A stretch of 64,000 bases of DNA from Letharia columbiana (taxonomy: Eukaryota > Ascomycota > Lecanoromycetes > Lecanorales > Parmeliaceae), in contig NW_023501037.1 in NCBI RefSeq assembly GCF_014066305.1, positions 1,736,501-1,800,500 of the forward strand, in the 5' to 3' direction. The notes under the pieces were generated by a model that was given only the letters and a program-made list of their open reading frames with translations, did not search any database and was not told where the DNA came from. Made by a program: the position numbers and the translations under genes. Numbering within the stretch: the first letter of the stretch is position 1; each line of letters starts with the position of its first letter. Positions 33,002 to 45,300 of this stretch are shown piece after piece.

Positions 33002-35756
33002 AAGTAAAGGCCTATGAATTAAATTTATGGAGTTGGATTTTTCTAAGTTAAATAGAGTTGGATTTTTCTAAGTTAAATGGAATTTTAGCTCTAGCCCTAA
33101 GTCAAATCGAACTCTAATCGCTTGCTGTGCGTTTTTGATCTATATATAGATATATATATACGAAGAGAGGCGCGCTAAGGCCTAATTAAGAAGGTATATC
33201 AAGTATAAAAAATTAATTCGTAATAATTATCTATAAAAAATAGAGAAAGGCTATATCCTTATAATAAGAAGTATCAAAATATCGAAAAGAAATAAAGACA
33301 ATATGCTAATTAGTGATATGAATCCCACATTATCTCCTATCGTAATAAAATCTTTCGAATAATAAAATAGCTATTAGAGTAAGATATTGAATAATTTTAA
33401 TTTATCTAAATATATATCGTTTAATATTTTTTTTATAGAGATCTAATTAGCTATAATTATCGTAATAAATTCTTCTCTTATATCGTTATTATAGTAATAT
33501 ACTATATTAATATAAAGAAGATAATAAATTAAATTATAGTAGTATTCTTCGTTTACTAAGTAATAATTTAATATAAAACTATAAAGAGTATATAATATAG
33601 GATCTTAAAGAGCTAAGTCGTATTTTTAATAATAATAATTTTATTACCGCTTAGTTTCTTCCATAGTATTCGTATTCTCCGCATTTATCTATTATAGTTT
33701 CTCCTCTTATAATATTTCTTCTATAAAAATTTAATTGACTATGATCATCGTAGTAGATTCTTCTCTTATAACGTTATTATAGTGATATACTATATTAATA
33801 TAGTAGAGATAATAGGCCAAGTTGTAGTAATGTTCTCCGCTTACTGAGTGATGATTTGATGTGGAACTATGGAGAGCATATGACGTGGGATCTTGGAGAG
33901 CTGAGCCGTGTTCCTGACGATAGTGGCCTTATTGCCGCTTGGTTTCTCCGTAGTGTTCTCCATAGTGTTCTCCGTAGTATTCTCCGCATTTGCCTGTTGT
34001 AGTTTCTTCTCTTACTTCTTAATATAGTGGGAATAACAGACTAAGTTGTAGTGGTGTTCTCCGTGGGATCTTGGAGAGCTAAGCCATGTTCTTGATGCTG
34101 AGGGCCCTATTGCCGCTTAGTTTCTCCGCAGTATTCTTCATAGTGTTCTCCGTAGTGTTCTCCGCATTTACCTATTGTAGTTTCTTCTCTTACTCCTTAA
34201 TGCAGTGGGGATAATAGGCTAAGTTACAGTGATATTCTCCGTGGAATCTTAGAGAGCTGAGTCGTGTTCTTAATGCTAAGGGCTCTATTACCGCTTAATT
34301 TCTCCGTAGTATTCTCCATAGTGTTCTTCGCAGTATTCTCCGCATTTGTCTATTATAGTTTCTCCTCTTACTTCTTAATATAGTGGGAATAACAGATTAA
34401 GTTATAATAATATTCTTTATAAGATCTTAAAGAGCTAAGTTATATTTTTAATACTAAAATCTTATTACCGCTTAATTTCTTTATAGTATTCTTTATATTC
34501 GTTTATTATATTAATTTCTCTTATACTAGCTAAGTAAATTAATATAAGATTATAAAGAGTAAGTCTATTATATTATTACTACTAATAACTATCTTTATAA
34601 TATTCTTCGTAATATTCTTTATATTCGTCTATTATAGATTTTTCTCTTATTTAATTAATTACGAGGATATCGAGAATAAATATATTTATATTAATAAAAT
34701 TAATAGAATTAATAGAATAGTAAAAGAAGAATAATTATATAAATAGGTGAAAGGATTATTATTTAATCTCGAACGCGTTTAATATAATTATAATATTTGA
34801 ATATTAATTTAATTTATTTATCGCTAATTTGAAAGAAGTATATAGAGAAGAATATATTCATTTAGATTCTTTTTAAAAGCTTTTTAACTTATTTATAAGT
34901 AGTAATAAATAGCTATTAAACTCGCTTACGGCCTCGATTATTAGTAATAGCGAATTTATTAAAAAATAGTCTAAAAGTGTTAATAGAGGCTTTAAAAGAT
35001 AAGCGAAAGAAATATATATCTAAATTAAACGCGTTTAGTGTAATTACAATATTTAAATATTAGTTTAATTTATCTATCGCTAACTTGAGAGAAGTATATA
35101 GAGGAGAATATATTCGTTTAAGCTCTTTTTAAGAGTTTTTTAACGCGTTTATAAGTAGTAGTAGATAGCTATTAAGCTCGCTTACGACCTCGATTATTAA
35201 TAGTAATAAATTCGTCGAGAGGTAGCTTAAGGGCGTTAATAGGGGCTTTAAGAGGCGGGTAATAGAGATATATATATCTAAAACGTTAAGTAACCTTTAA
35301 GCGAGGGATATCGAAGACGATTATATTTATATTAATGGAATTAATAGAATTAATAGAATTAATAGAATAGTAAAAGAAGAATAATTATATAAATAGATAA
35401 AAGGATTATTATTCGATTTCGAACGCGTCTAATATAACTATTATAACTATTATATTTAAATATTTATTTAATTTATTAATAGTAGGCTAAACTTTATTAT
35501 TTTTATAGCGTTAGAAAGCGTATACTAAGCTCTATAATTTACGAAATTATAAAGAAATAGTATTCGTAGAAAGCTGATTATTTTAGAGTGTAAAACTTCT
35601 ATATATAAATTTTTAATAAGGGAGCTTAAGAGGGCTAGCGGGCTAACTTAGTTAGTCTAGCTAAAAGGCGTAATAACCTCGAATTTATAATTGGCTATAT
35701 ATACAAATTCAAGGTTTTCTAGTTTAGCCCTATCTTATTCTATTATATATACTAAT
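33002..35756 (+). mobile_element. Y2: family Y element (2.76 kb) inside copia A2
   Basis: It starts aagtaaaggcctatgaatta and ends tatatactaat. Comparison with uninterrupted A1 (around 3003-3013) shows the host reading ataagaat-aagttatc, so no target sequence is duplicated, or at most the ambiguous 2-3 bases at the junction. The ~305-bp block (33720-34480) is nearly free of RIP between 33780 and 34350 (many TG and CA), while both ends of the element are mutated. It has two 258-bp units. Confidence 0.75.
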
Positions 35757-35880
35757 AAGTTATTATTAATATTATTACTCTTAAGTATATTTCTATCGAA
35801 TAATAGATTATTAATAAACTTATTAAGATATTATCTAAAAATAAATTTAAGAAGTTTTATATATTAATTAAATTAGAATA
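35757..35880 (+). pseudogene. Copia A2 RNase H, C-terminal end
   Basis: This resumes the A1-like sequence right after Y2 (attattactcttaagtata), giving the TK...KNKFKKF end of the RNase H domain and matching A1 3025-3140. It is the second half of the frame split by Y2. Confidence 0.72.
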
Positions 35881-36575
35881 TTATTTATAGTATTATCTAT
35901 TTAGAGAAGCTAACTTCGACTTTAAAGAAGCTATTTTATTAATTCTCGTAGTTCGAGTAATCTACTTAAGCTATTTATCGAGCCTTAGACTTAATATTCT
36001 ATAAACTCGCTATTTTATATCGAAATAGCTATTTCTTTAGCGCTATTACCGCTATCGCTATTAAATCTTTAAAGCTCTTTTAAAATATTCTTATTTATAT
36101 TACTATTATTACTAGCTACTATTATTAAGAATTAGATATCTAAAACGACTTCGTAAGAGCCTTATAGCCGATCGCAATGTGTGGAATAGAGAATTTCTTT
36201 TAATTATTTTATTCAGTCACCCCTACGAATATTCTCCGGCCTCGAATTAATCGATTTTTAATATGTATCAGATGGCCTGGAAATAAAATTTTCAAAAAAC
36301 CGTTTTTTAACAAAAAGTGAAATTTGGGATTTAATATAGTCGTTTTTAGATTTCGATTTTTTACTTTAGTCACCCGGCGCTAAAACTCATATTAGCTATC
36401 TAGCTCGAACTTCACTTTAACTACTCAGCGCGAACTTTACTTCAGCTACTCGGCGCTAAACGCTGGTAAAAATCGACTAAGTTATTTTTATCTTATCTAC
36501 CCGATTTTAATATCGTTAGCGTTAAACTTTATATCTATTAGATTTCGCGTATAAAAGAATATATATAAAGGGGAG
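35881..36575 (+). other. Copia A2 3' non-coding region
   Basis: It holds the block also seen in A1 and copia C (ctggaaataaaattttc, then aaaaaaccg at 36280-36305). A short tandem segment at about 36362-36465 has several versions of ctttagctacccggcgctaa. The run aaggggag before 36576 fits a polypurine tract. Confidence 0.65.
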
Positions 36576-36726
36576 TATTGAAATTCGAATTATATAACTC
36601 TTAATGTCTTAGCAATTACGTAATATAATCACGTAATATATCTTAGTATATTCGTATCTAGTCGCTCTTTTCTTTTATAGAACTCTCTAGTTAATATAAC
36701 TAAGTATTCTATCTTATATTTTAATA
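36576..36726 (+). repeat. Copia A2 3' LTR (151 bp)
   Basis: It runs from tattgaaattcg to ttttaata, followed by the ATATC duplication. Confidence 0.88.
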
Positions 36727-36731
36727 ATATC

Positions 36732-38202
36732 TAATTATACTTAATATATTATATTAAAATCTAAAGGCGATTATATATCTAACTCTTATCTAAATCTTTA
36801 TTATAGAAGATTCCCTAGATATTATAACGATTACTCTCTTAAAAATTATATATTATATATATATATAATAATTAATATTATTTTATTCGATCTTATTAGA
36901 AATTAGATAGAAGAACTTATTATTACTAAATTACTCTCTTTAAAATAAATATTATTTAACTATCTATAGATTAAGATCTCTTATTTATAAATTATTACTT
37001 TTAAAAGCTTAAGCTTATTAGAAATAAATATATACTTTTATATACTAGTTAAAATAAAATTTAAAAATCGACTATTAATAAAGTCTTTTAACTTCGCTAA
37101 ATTAACGAAGTTAAGACTATCTTATAATTTATTATTAACTTATAATTATATAATCTTAAAGTTTATATCTATTATAAATATTATAATAAATAATTAATAA
37201 TCTATATAAGATTTTAAATATATAAGATAAAATAGAGATATTATTATAATAGTCTTTAATAGATAAATACTTTTAATTAATACTCTATATAAGAATTTAG
37301 ATATATAAAATAAGATAATAATCTAATTATAAAAGTCTTTAATAGATAAATAATAATAGAATTTAATATATATAAATAGTTAAGATAGTTAAAGCGAAAG
37401 TAAGATAAATAATATAATGAAAGAAGTAAAGTAAATACTTCGAAAGAGAATAAATAAAGCTATCGTCGAAGTTTATTTATCTTCTCTATAATTTAAAGAT
37501 TTTTTTATAAATAATTATAATAAAGAAGATTTATATATTTATATATAGACTAAAGTAAATATTAAGATATCTTAATAAATTATTTTTAAAATAGCTTCTT
37601 CTTAAACGTAATTAGCTAAAATAGAAAGACTAATATTATTTATTATAATCTCTAAATTATATTTCTATAATTTCTATATTCTCTAATTTATATTAATATT
37701 AATTATTTAGACTTATATATAATAATTAAATAGTCTTTATAATAAAACTCTTAATAGACTTTAATAATTAATAATAAATTTAAAATTTAGAAAATTAAAT
37801 AAATTATTTTAGATAGAAAGTATTACGATCGTATTCTATATCTCCCTTAATATACCATTTAGCCCTATAATCTATTAGGGCCTAGCGTGTCTTGGCAGAG
37901 CTATCTACTATTATCTAATACCTTCTATTTATATAGTTATTCGATATCTAATTATCTTATTTAATATATCTATATTAATATTATATCTATATCGATTCTA
38001 ATACTATAACTAGATTATCTTACTTACTATATTCGAATTAGTAGATAAATTTAAGAAATCTATTAATAGAGGCTTTAATAAGATATTAAGTTAAGTTATT
38101 ATATTTTTAAGTAAATCTATTATATAGATAATACGATTTAGGCCTTCTAATACTTTTTAGTACTAGAAAAGTTAAATCTATTTTTGAATCAGACCTGGTT
38201 TT
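36732..38202. other. Unassigned region H1, part 5
   Basis: This continues H1 after A2. No domain was recognised. A small weakly RIPed island at about 37845-37915 contains a short inverted repeat (agccctataatctattaggg), and another lies next to the A3 LTR (gaatcagacctggttttt). Confidence 0.5.
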
Positions 38203-38353
38203 TGTTGGAATTCGGATTACGTGACTCTTGGCGTCTTGGCGATCACGTGATATAGTCACGTAACACGCCTTAGTGTGTTTATATCTAGTCGCTCTTTTCT
38301 TTTATAGAACTCTCTAGTTAATATAACTAAGTGTTCTATCTTATATTTTAATA
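38203..38353 (+). repeat. Copia A3 5' LTR, best-preserved family A copy
   Basis: It reads tgttggaattcggattacgt onward, with the motif gatcacgtgatatagtcacg intact. It contains CACGTG followed by an inverted CACGT, a possible transcription factor site in the LTR promoter; that function is inferred. Confidence 0.88.
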
Positions 38354-39627
38354 AATTATAAGCTTAGACTTTATTTAATAATTATTTTAATTATTTTATA
38401 ATTTATCTATTATCTATTATAGCTATAACTACTTTTAGTATATTTATTATATTAATATTTATTAAATAATAATAGTTATAACCGCGGAGAACCTCTTTTA
38501 TTAATCTTTATAATATAAATATTTTTTATTTTAAGATAATTATTCTAATTAGATAATATACGCTAAATATACTTTTAATTAAAAGAATAAGAATAGCGAG
38601 TAAGAGGAGCTATATCGAAATTATTAATATATTAATATATTATATTAATAATTTAGCGTATAGACTCTCTTACTATCTCTTATATAAGATAATTTAAAGC
38701 GAGTTAAGATGTATTATATTTAATTATATAATATCGAAGTTATTATACGCCGTAATAGAGTATTATATATCTATACTTTTTTATTATATAGTTATTATAA
38801 TCGCTAAAATATTACTAATTTCTCTATATTAAATAAAATACGCTAAAGATAAAAGACGATATATTCTTATTCTTATACTTCGCTATATTAAAAGTTAATA
38901 ATAAGTAATTAAACTCTAATATCTTATTATATAATTTCTATAATAAAGGTTAAAATTTAATTTAAGATAACGATATAACGCTAAAAGAAAAAATAACTTA
39001 TATCTTATATATTTAATATACTAATATATAAAGAGAAATTACTCTCTATCGTAGCGATCGAAAAATAATTATTCTCTATATTTATATAAATAAAGCGATC
39101 TCGCGAAGAAGCTTTAATTAATTTTAATAAGCGAGTGAAGTAAAATTATAAGTAATCTTATACTTAATCTTAATTAATTTCTTCGATAGAAGAGTTAATT
39201 AATAGAAGATATTATATTATAAATATAATAGAGAGCGATTAAGATAATCGCGATAATAATATAAAAAATAGAATTTAATTAAATCCCCTCTTAAGTATAA
39301 AGAAAATAATCATTCTTTAAATTATTATATATTTATATTATATTTTTCCTTAATATCTATAAATTAAAATTTATCTCTTCGAGATATTATTAATTACGTT
39401 ATAGATTATAATATAAAATCTCTTTTTAAATAATACTTTAAATTATATCGAGTTAATCTTAGAGCTTAATGAAATTTTCTCTATATACTTTAAATAATTA
39501 TAAATATTTTAAATATAAATAATATCGATAGCGAGTATACTCTAATTTCTCGCGCTAATTTTATTATTATATTAGATTAATTTATTTTTAAATTACTATT
39601 AGAGCTAATCTTAAATAAAGAGCTTTT
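38354..39627 (+). other. Copia A3 leader and start of gag region
   Basis: It is colinear with A2 27102-28385 (shared landmarks include gcgagttaagatgtattata and the cgaaaaataattattct segment). There is no open frame. It ends at CTTTT, the target duplication of TRIM-D. Confidence 0.6.
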
Positions 39628-39754
39628 TATTAGAAACAGTCTCTACGAGAGCCCTACGGAGCCTCTGCGGGCAGGTATTTAGATTCAAATAGGGGTGTCT
39701 GACTGTTAAGCGTAGATACTCTCGAAATCAGCTTTTTTAGCTAAGTTACTAATA
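39628..39754 (+). repeat. TRIM-D LTR 1
   Basis: 127 bp, from tattagaaacagtctctacg to gttactaata. Confidence 0.88.
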
Positions 39755-40424
39755 ATAGTATCTACGCTTTATTTTTAAATTAATAATTTAAAGAATCTAG
39801 CTAATTATCTTAAAGTAATACTAACTATTATCGAAGATAATATATTTAATTATTAAAAAATTAAGAGTTAAGAATTTAAGAACGCTTAAATCCCCTATTA
39901 AAAAATTAGAAATTAGATTTTTTTAGAGAGTCGCTTAGATAAAAGTTACATCGAAGGCGAGTCTCGAAGTTAAATATTTTCGAATAGAACGCCTTATTTT
40001 AATAAGAATATTTCGAATAGAATAGTTTTATTTTAATAGAAATACTTTAGATAGAATATCTTAGAGTAAAAAGTCTAAGTAGATATCTAGGAAAGAAACT
40101 CTAAAATCGATTAAAATAGATTTAAATTTAATTTATATACGCTAAGGCGGAGCTATAAATCTAAAATATAGCCTTATTTTTATATTATATTAATACGAAG
40201 GCGGGTTAAAGATCTTTTACTTAATAGCCTTATAGATAGAAATCTTAATAATAATTTTAAGTCTTATAATAGTAGATATTTAGAAGTCTTTAAGAGAGTA
40301 AACCTCGGAGTATAGGGTATATTATCCTTAAAATCGTAGATCTTTTAAGGAAGAGTTCTCGAAATATCGCGATTTTTATAATATCTTTAGAGCTCGAGGA
40401 TAAGCCCTCTAGAGAGGGAGGTAT

Positions 40425-40551
40425 TATTAGAAATAGTCCTTACGGGAACCCTACGGGACCTCTATAGGCAGATATTTAGGTCTAAATAAGGATATCTAAT
40501 TATTAAGCGTAGATATCCTCGAAATTAGCTTTTTTAGTTGAGTTACTAATA
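40425..40551 (+). repeat. TRIM-D LTR 2 (central)
   Basis: 127 bp, from tattagaaatagtccttacg to gttactaata. It has more C-to-T changes than the outer copies. Confidence 0.88.
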
Positions 40552-41223
40552 ATAGTATTTACGCTTTATTTCTAAGTTAATAATTTAAAGAATCTAACTA
40601 GCTATCTCGAAGTAATATTAATTATTATCGAGGATAATACGCTTAATTATTAAAAAATTAAGGGTCGAGAATTTAAAAACGCTTAAATTCTCTATTAAAA
40701 AATTAGAAATTAGATTTTTTTAGAGGGTCGCTCGAATAATAGTTACGCCGAAGATGGGTTTTAAAACTAAATATTTTCGAATAGAATAGTTTTATTTTAA
40801 TAAGGATATTTCGAATAGAATAGCTTTATTTTAATAAGAATATTTCGAATAGAATACTCTAGAGTAAAAAGTCTAAATAGATACCCGAAAAAGAAATCTC
40901 AAGGCCGGCTAAAATAAATCTAACTTTAATTTATATACGCTAAGGCGAGATTATAGACTTAAAATATAGTTTTATTTCTCTATTATATTAATATAAAGAT
41001 AAAGCTAAAGATCTTTTACTTAGTAATCTCGTAGATAAAAACTCTAATAATAATTTAAAGTCTAGTAATAAGCGAGTATTTAGAAGTCTTCGAGAGAGTA
41101 AACCTCGAAGTATAGAATTTATTATTCTTAAAATCGTAGATCTTTCGAGAAAGATTCTCGAAATATCGCGATTTTTATACTATCTTCGAAGCTCGAGAAT
41201 AAGCTCTCTAGAGGGGAAGGTAT

Positions 41224-41350
41224 TATTAGAAACAATCTCTACGAAGGCCCTACGGGGCCTCTGCGGGCAGGTATTTAGATTCAAATAGAGGTGTCTAACT
41301 GTCAAGCGCAGACACCCCCGGAACTAGCTTTTTTAGCTAAGTTGCTAACA
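41224..41350 (+). repeat. TRIM-D LTR 3
   Basis: 127 bp, from tattagaaacaatctctacg to gttgctaaca. The terminal CTAACA is unmutated and pairs with the expected TGTTAG start. Confidence 0.88.
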
Positions 41351-42193
41351 CTTTTCGAGTTTAGAGTAAAGCTAGTTTTATTAATATCATCTATTTTATT
41401 TATTTTATTAAGCTCTATTATATCGTAAATCTTATTCTTAAATTCTTACTAAAGCTTTCCTCTATTAAGCTCTAAAAATTAGATTAATTCTTTATAAATA
41501 GTATTATATTTAAATATATTAATATTAAACTTTTAATTAATTTAAATTAACTTTATTAAATTTCTATATTTAAAAGCGCTTTTAATTATTATAAATAAAA
41601 GCGAAATATATAAAATTTCTTTATATTATTAGATCTCTAGTATTATATTAAAATCGATATTATTTAATTAATTTCTTATTTAATAATTATTATAAGAACT
41701 ATAATTAATTAGCGATTTATAAGAAATATTTTTAAAGCTATTATTAATATAGATATTGTAATATAGACTAGAGCGTATTATAAACTTTATATTATAATAA
41801 AAACTCGCTATAAGAATAACTCGCGCGATTTTATTAAAAGCTATATTAACGCTATAATCGTCTAAAAGAACTTAAAAGAATATAAGCCCCGTAAATTAGA
41901 TATTTTTAATTTTATTATTTAGAGATTAGAGTCTCTTACTCTTATCGTCTATAAAAATAAATTATAAATCTATATTAATTAATTTATAAGTCTATTACGT
42001 AAAATTAATAGTCTATTTAAAAAATTTCTCTTTACTATTAATAAGAATTAAAAGATTTATTACTTTTATAAGAATTTAGATAGTTAATATACTTAATATC
42101 GCGAGATCTATAATTAAAATTATAATCTTTATAATAAAAATAAATCTTTTAAATTTACGCTAGTTTACGCTAGAATATAATAACTTAATATTA
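41351..42193 (+). pseudogene. Copia A3 gag, first part (split by X)
   Basis: It resumes after TRIM-D with cttttcgagtttagagtaaa and is colinear with A2 28385-29230. It ends in aacttaatatta, and the continuation (tctctaattctattatctt) is found at 61506, beyond element X. It is degraded coding material with dense stops. Gag identity rests on position and colinearity with A2. Confidence 0.6.
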
Positions 42194-42196
42194 TCT

Positions 42197-42370
42197 TAGA
42201 GGGCCCACCTATATATAAGACGGAAAGTGGACGATCTATATAAGGAAGGTTAGCCGAGCACACCTATCGGGAATCTATCCTAAATCTATTAGGTTTCTCG
42301 AGTCGCTTTCGGAGCCTACTAGTATCGTATTTTATATAATAACGTCTTTAGCTAAATAGTGTATTAATGC
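42197..42370 (+). repeat. X left terminal region
   Basis: It is a weakly RIPed, GC-richer segment (gagggcccacctatatataa, ggaaggttagccgagcacac). The inverted match with the right end covers the first ~12 bp clearly and a second block about 20 bp further in. Confidence 0.6.
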
Positions 42371-45300
42371 GACGTTAAATGGAATATATTATTAAAGCAC
42401 AATTTTGGAAGATATATTATTAAATGTTATTATACTATTTTTATATATATCTCTATTAGCGTATAATATAGAATAGAGAATATATAGTAAGTTAATCGAG
42501 GCTAAGCGAGTAGTAGCTTATAATAATAGATTTTATCTTCGAGCTTAGAGTAATTAACTAAAAGAAAAGATAGGGGTTATAGCTAGCTTTATATATCTTT
42601 TTTAATCTAAGTTATAAGATAATAGCGAGATATTAATATTATATTATCCTCTCGCCTAGCTATTATAGTATATTAATATACTATTAAACTAATATTTTAA
42701 TTAAAGTTAGCATTAGAGGATTATAAGAGCGAGTCTTCTATCTAAAGTTATAGTATTTATTTTATAAAGGCAGAGTAGGTAAAGATATAAATAGTACTCT
42801 TAGAATATTTAAGCTTAAAGATAAGACTTGAGTAAGTATAATAGATAAGATTAATAGATAAAATTAATAGATATTAGATATAATTCTATAGTTACGATAG
42901 CGAGATAGAATATATTACTACTATAAAGAATCTTCTCGCTATTTAAATATATTATATCGACTAATATAATATTAAATAAGTATCTCTTTATAATTTTATA
43001 ATAATTAAAATATATTCGATAGTCTTACTCTAAGAAGATTTAATAATTATATATCTTATTATATTAATTAGTTTATAATAAATATAATTCTATAATATAA
43101 TATTAGATAATAAAAGAGAATTAATTAATTTATAAGATACTCTTTAAAAGTAACTCTTTCTTCGAATTAATATCTTAATTCTATATATATTATAAGCTTA
43201 CTTTACTAAGTAAATATTATAAAATTTAACCCGCCTAAAAGATATTTAAATATATATTTTAAGAAATACTTATCTTATAAAGTAAATACTATATATTATA
43301 AATATTATAATATTATATCTTTATTAAAAATCTAATACTCTTCTAATCTAATAGAATAGTAAAATATAATAAAATATAATATTTTTATAGAATTATAGTA
43401 AGAAAGTAGATAGAGTTATATAGAAGATAGGGGAAATAGAGATTATATATTTTTTAGATTAAGATAAAGTTTATAGCGTAAGTAAATATATTTATTTCGA
43501 AGGCGAAGTCTCTAGAAATAGATAATTAGTATCTCTATTCGATTTAATAAGACTAATAGATTTATATTTAATATAACGCTTCTTCGATTTAATATATATA
43601 AAGTCTTTAATATTAATATAATACTTCTTAGACTTCGCTATAATAAAGATTTATATTAAAAGAGAGTTTTAACTATATTTAGAGTTATATAAGATTTATA
43701 GATTTATTACTTAATTTATATAGAGCTTAACTCTTATAGTAAAATTAATTTATATATTTTAAGATATATTAGAAATAGATATATAGCGAAAAAGCGGAGA
43801 ATAGAATAAAAGAATTTATTTTTAAAGTAGAAATAAAGTATTAGCTTTATATTAGATTTCGTAATATTAATATATTTATTTATAAAGTCGAAGATCTAAT
43901 TAAATATATTAGAAGAATATTTAAAGATAAAGAATTTAATAAGTAATATATATTTAAAGATACTTTCGAGAGTATAACTCTTATTATTCTTAATATAATC
44001 TTAAATCTTAATTTATAAGTTATTAATATAGATATTATAGTAAGTATAGAGCTAAGAATTATATCTATATATTCTAAATAATATAAATCTTTTAATTACT
44101 TTTATTCTAGTTAATTCTATTATTACTCTTCTCTTATTTTTAGCTTTATTTTATAATCTTATCTCTCTATATAGCTCTAATAATAAAAGTATAAGAAGTT
44201 ATTCTAAATTTTACTAGATATATAAATTAATAACGAATTTTAAGTTTATTAAAAATTATATATATATTAACGAAGATACTACTAGCTCTATTTAATACTT
44301 TTTTAAAAAAATCTTTAAAAGTATTTATCTTTTTAGATTTAAAGATAGATATTAGAAATTAAATAGTAGAGCTATCTTTTAATAAAGCGATCTCTATCTT
44401 AAACTTATTAAGCTTATTATCCTCTTCTTTATTTAATAATATACTATAACTTTAGATATCTAGAATTAATCTTTATTAATAATATAATTAAATTAAGTAA
44501 TTTATAATAAAATTTCGAAGTATACGCTTAAAGCTATTATTATTATTCTTATTTTTAAAATCTATCTTCTACTAGCGAGATAGCGAAGATATATAATAAT
44601 TTCTTTATAAAATTAAATATTTATCTTTTTAATCTAAAGTCTAGATTCTTTATTTCTTTATATTAATTTTAGATATATTTTTTTAATATCTCTTATTAGA
44701 GGTTAATTTAAAGAAAATAAGATTTAATTAAAATTAAGATTAAGTAAGATTCTTTCTTATTATATTTTTTATTAATATATTTAAAATTATAAATATATTA
44801 AGATAGAGATAATAAAAGATTTTATATATTAAATTTTAAATATATAAATAAATAATATAAGCTTTATTTAAAGAATAGAGATAATAAATTAAGAAGTTAA
44901 AGAGACGGAGAAACTCGAATATTTCTTATTTACTTTTAACTTAATAGATTTAAATATAAATATATAATTAGCTTTTTTCTTATATCTAATAACGTTAATA
45001 TCTTTCTATCTATTATAATTATATTATTAATATTATTATTATATAATATTTAGATTATTCTCTTATTCTAGCGCTATCTAACGCTTTTATATAAATTATT
45101 AATTATATCTTATTAGCTCTCTAATATCTTATTATCTCTTTATTAAAAACGCTATTTTTTATTATTTAATATATATCTAAAAAAAATAAGATTTAATATA
45201 TTTAAAGAGTAGAGAAGTATTTATACTAGTAGTCTACGTATAATTATTATATATAAACTTTAAAAATCTATCTTTTAGATAGAATTATAAGAATCTAATT

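Larger units (their letters stand above)
26953..36726 (+). mobile_element. Complete Ty1/copia retrotransposon A2 (about 7.0 kb plus nested Y2)
   Basis: Family A LTRs lie at 26953-27101 and 36576-36726, with the target duplication ATATC at 26948-26952 and 36727-36731. Internal order on the plus strand is leader, gag, integrase, reverse transcriptase, RNase H and a 3' non-coding region. Y2 (33002-35756) splits the RNase H domain, and removing it restores the order seen in A1. The element is heavily RIPed throughout, and about a third of its net length is leader plus 3' non-coding sequence. Confidence 0.88.
39628..41350 (+). mobile_element. TRIM-D: tandem miniature LTR element, three LTRs and two internal regions
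   Basis: Three copies of a 127-bp LTR (39628-39754, 40425-40551, 41224-41350) are spaced 797 and 799 bp apart. The two internal regions of about 670 bp are colinear with each other and carry no gag or pol. Purine-rich runs (gagagggagg, gaggggaagg) precede LTRs 2 and 3 and fit polypurine tracts. The 5-bp duplication CTTTT lies at 39623-39627 and 41351-41355, so the three-LTR structure is one insertion unit. A2 at about 28375 shows the unfilled site. No protein is encoded. Confidence 0.88.

Noticed and set aside
38165..38202. Possible tRNA remnant next to the A3 LTR (gaatcagacctggttttt)
   Set aside because: No cloverleaf could be formed, and the A- and B-box promoter sequences are missing.
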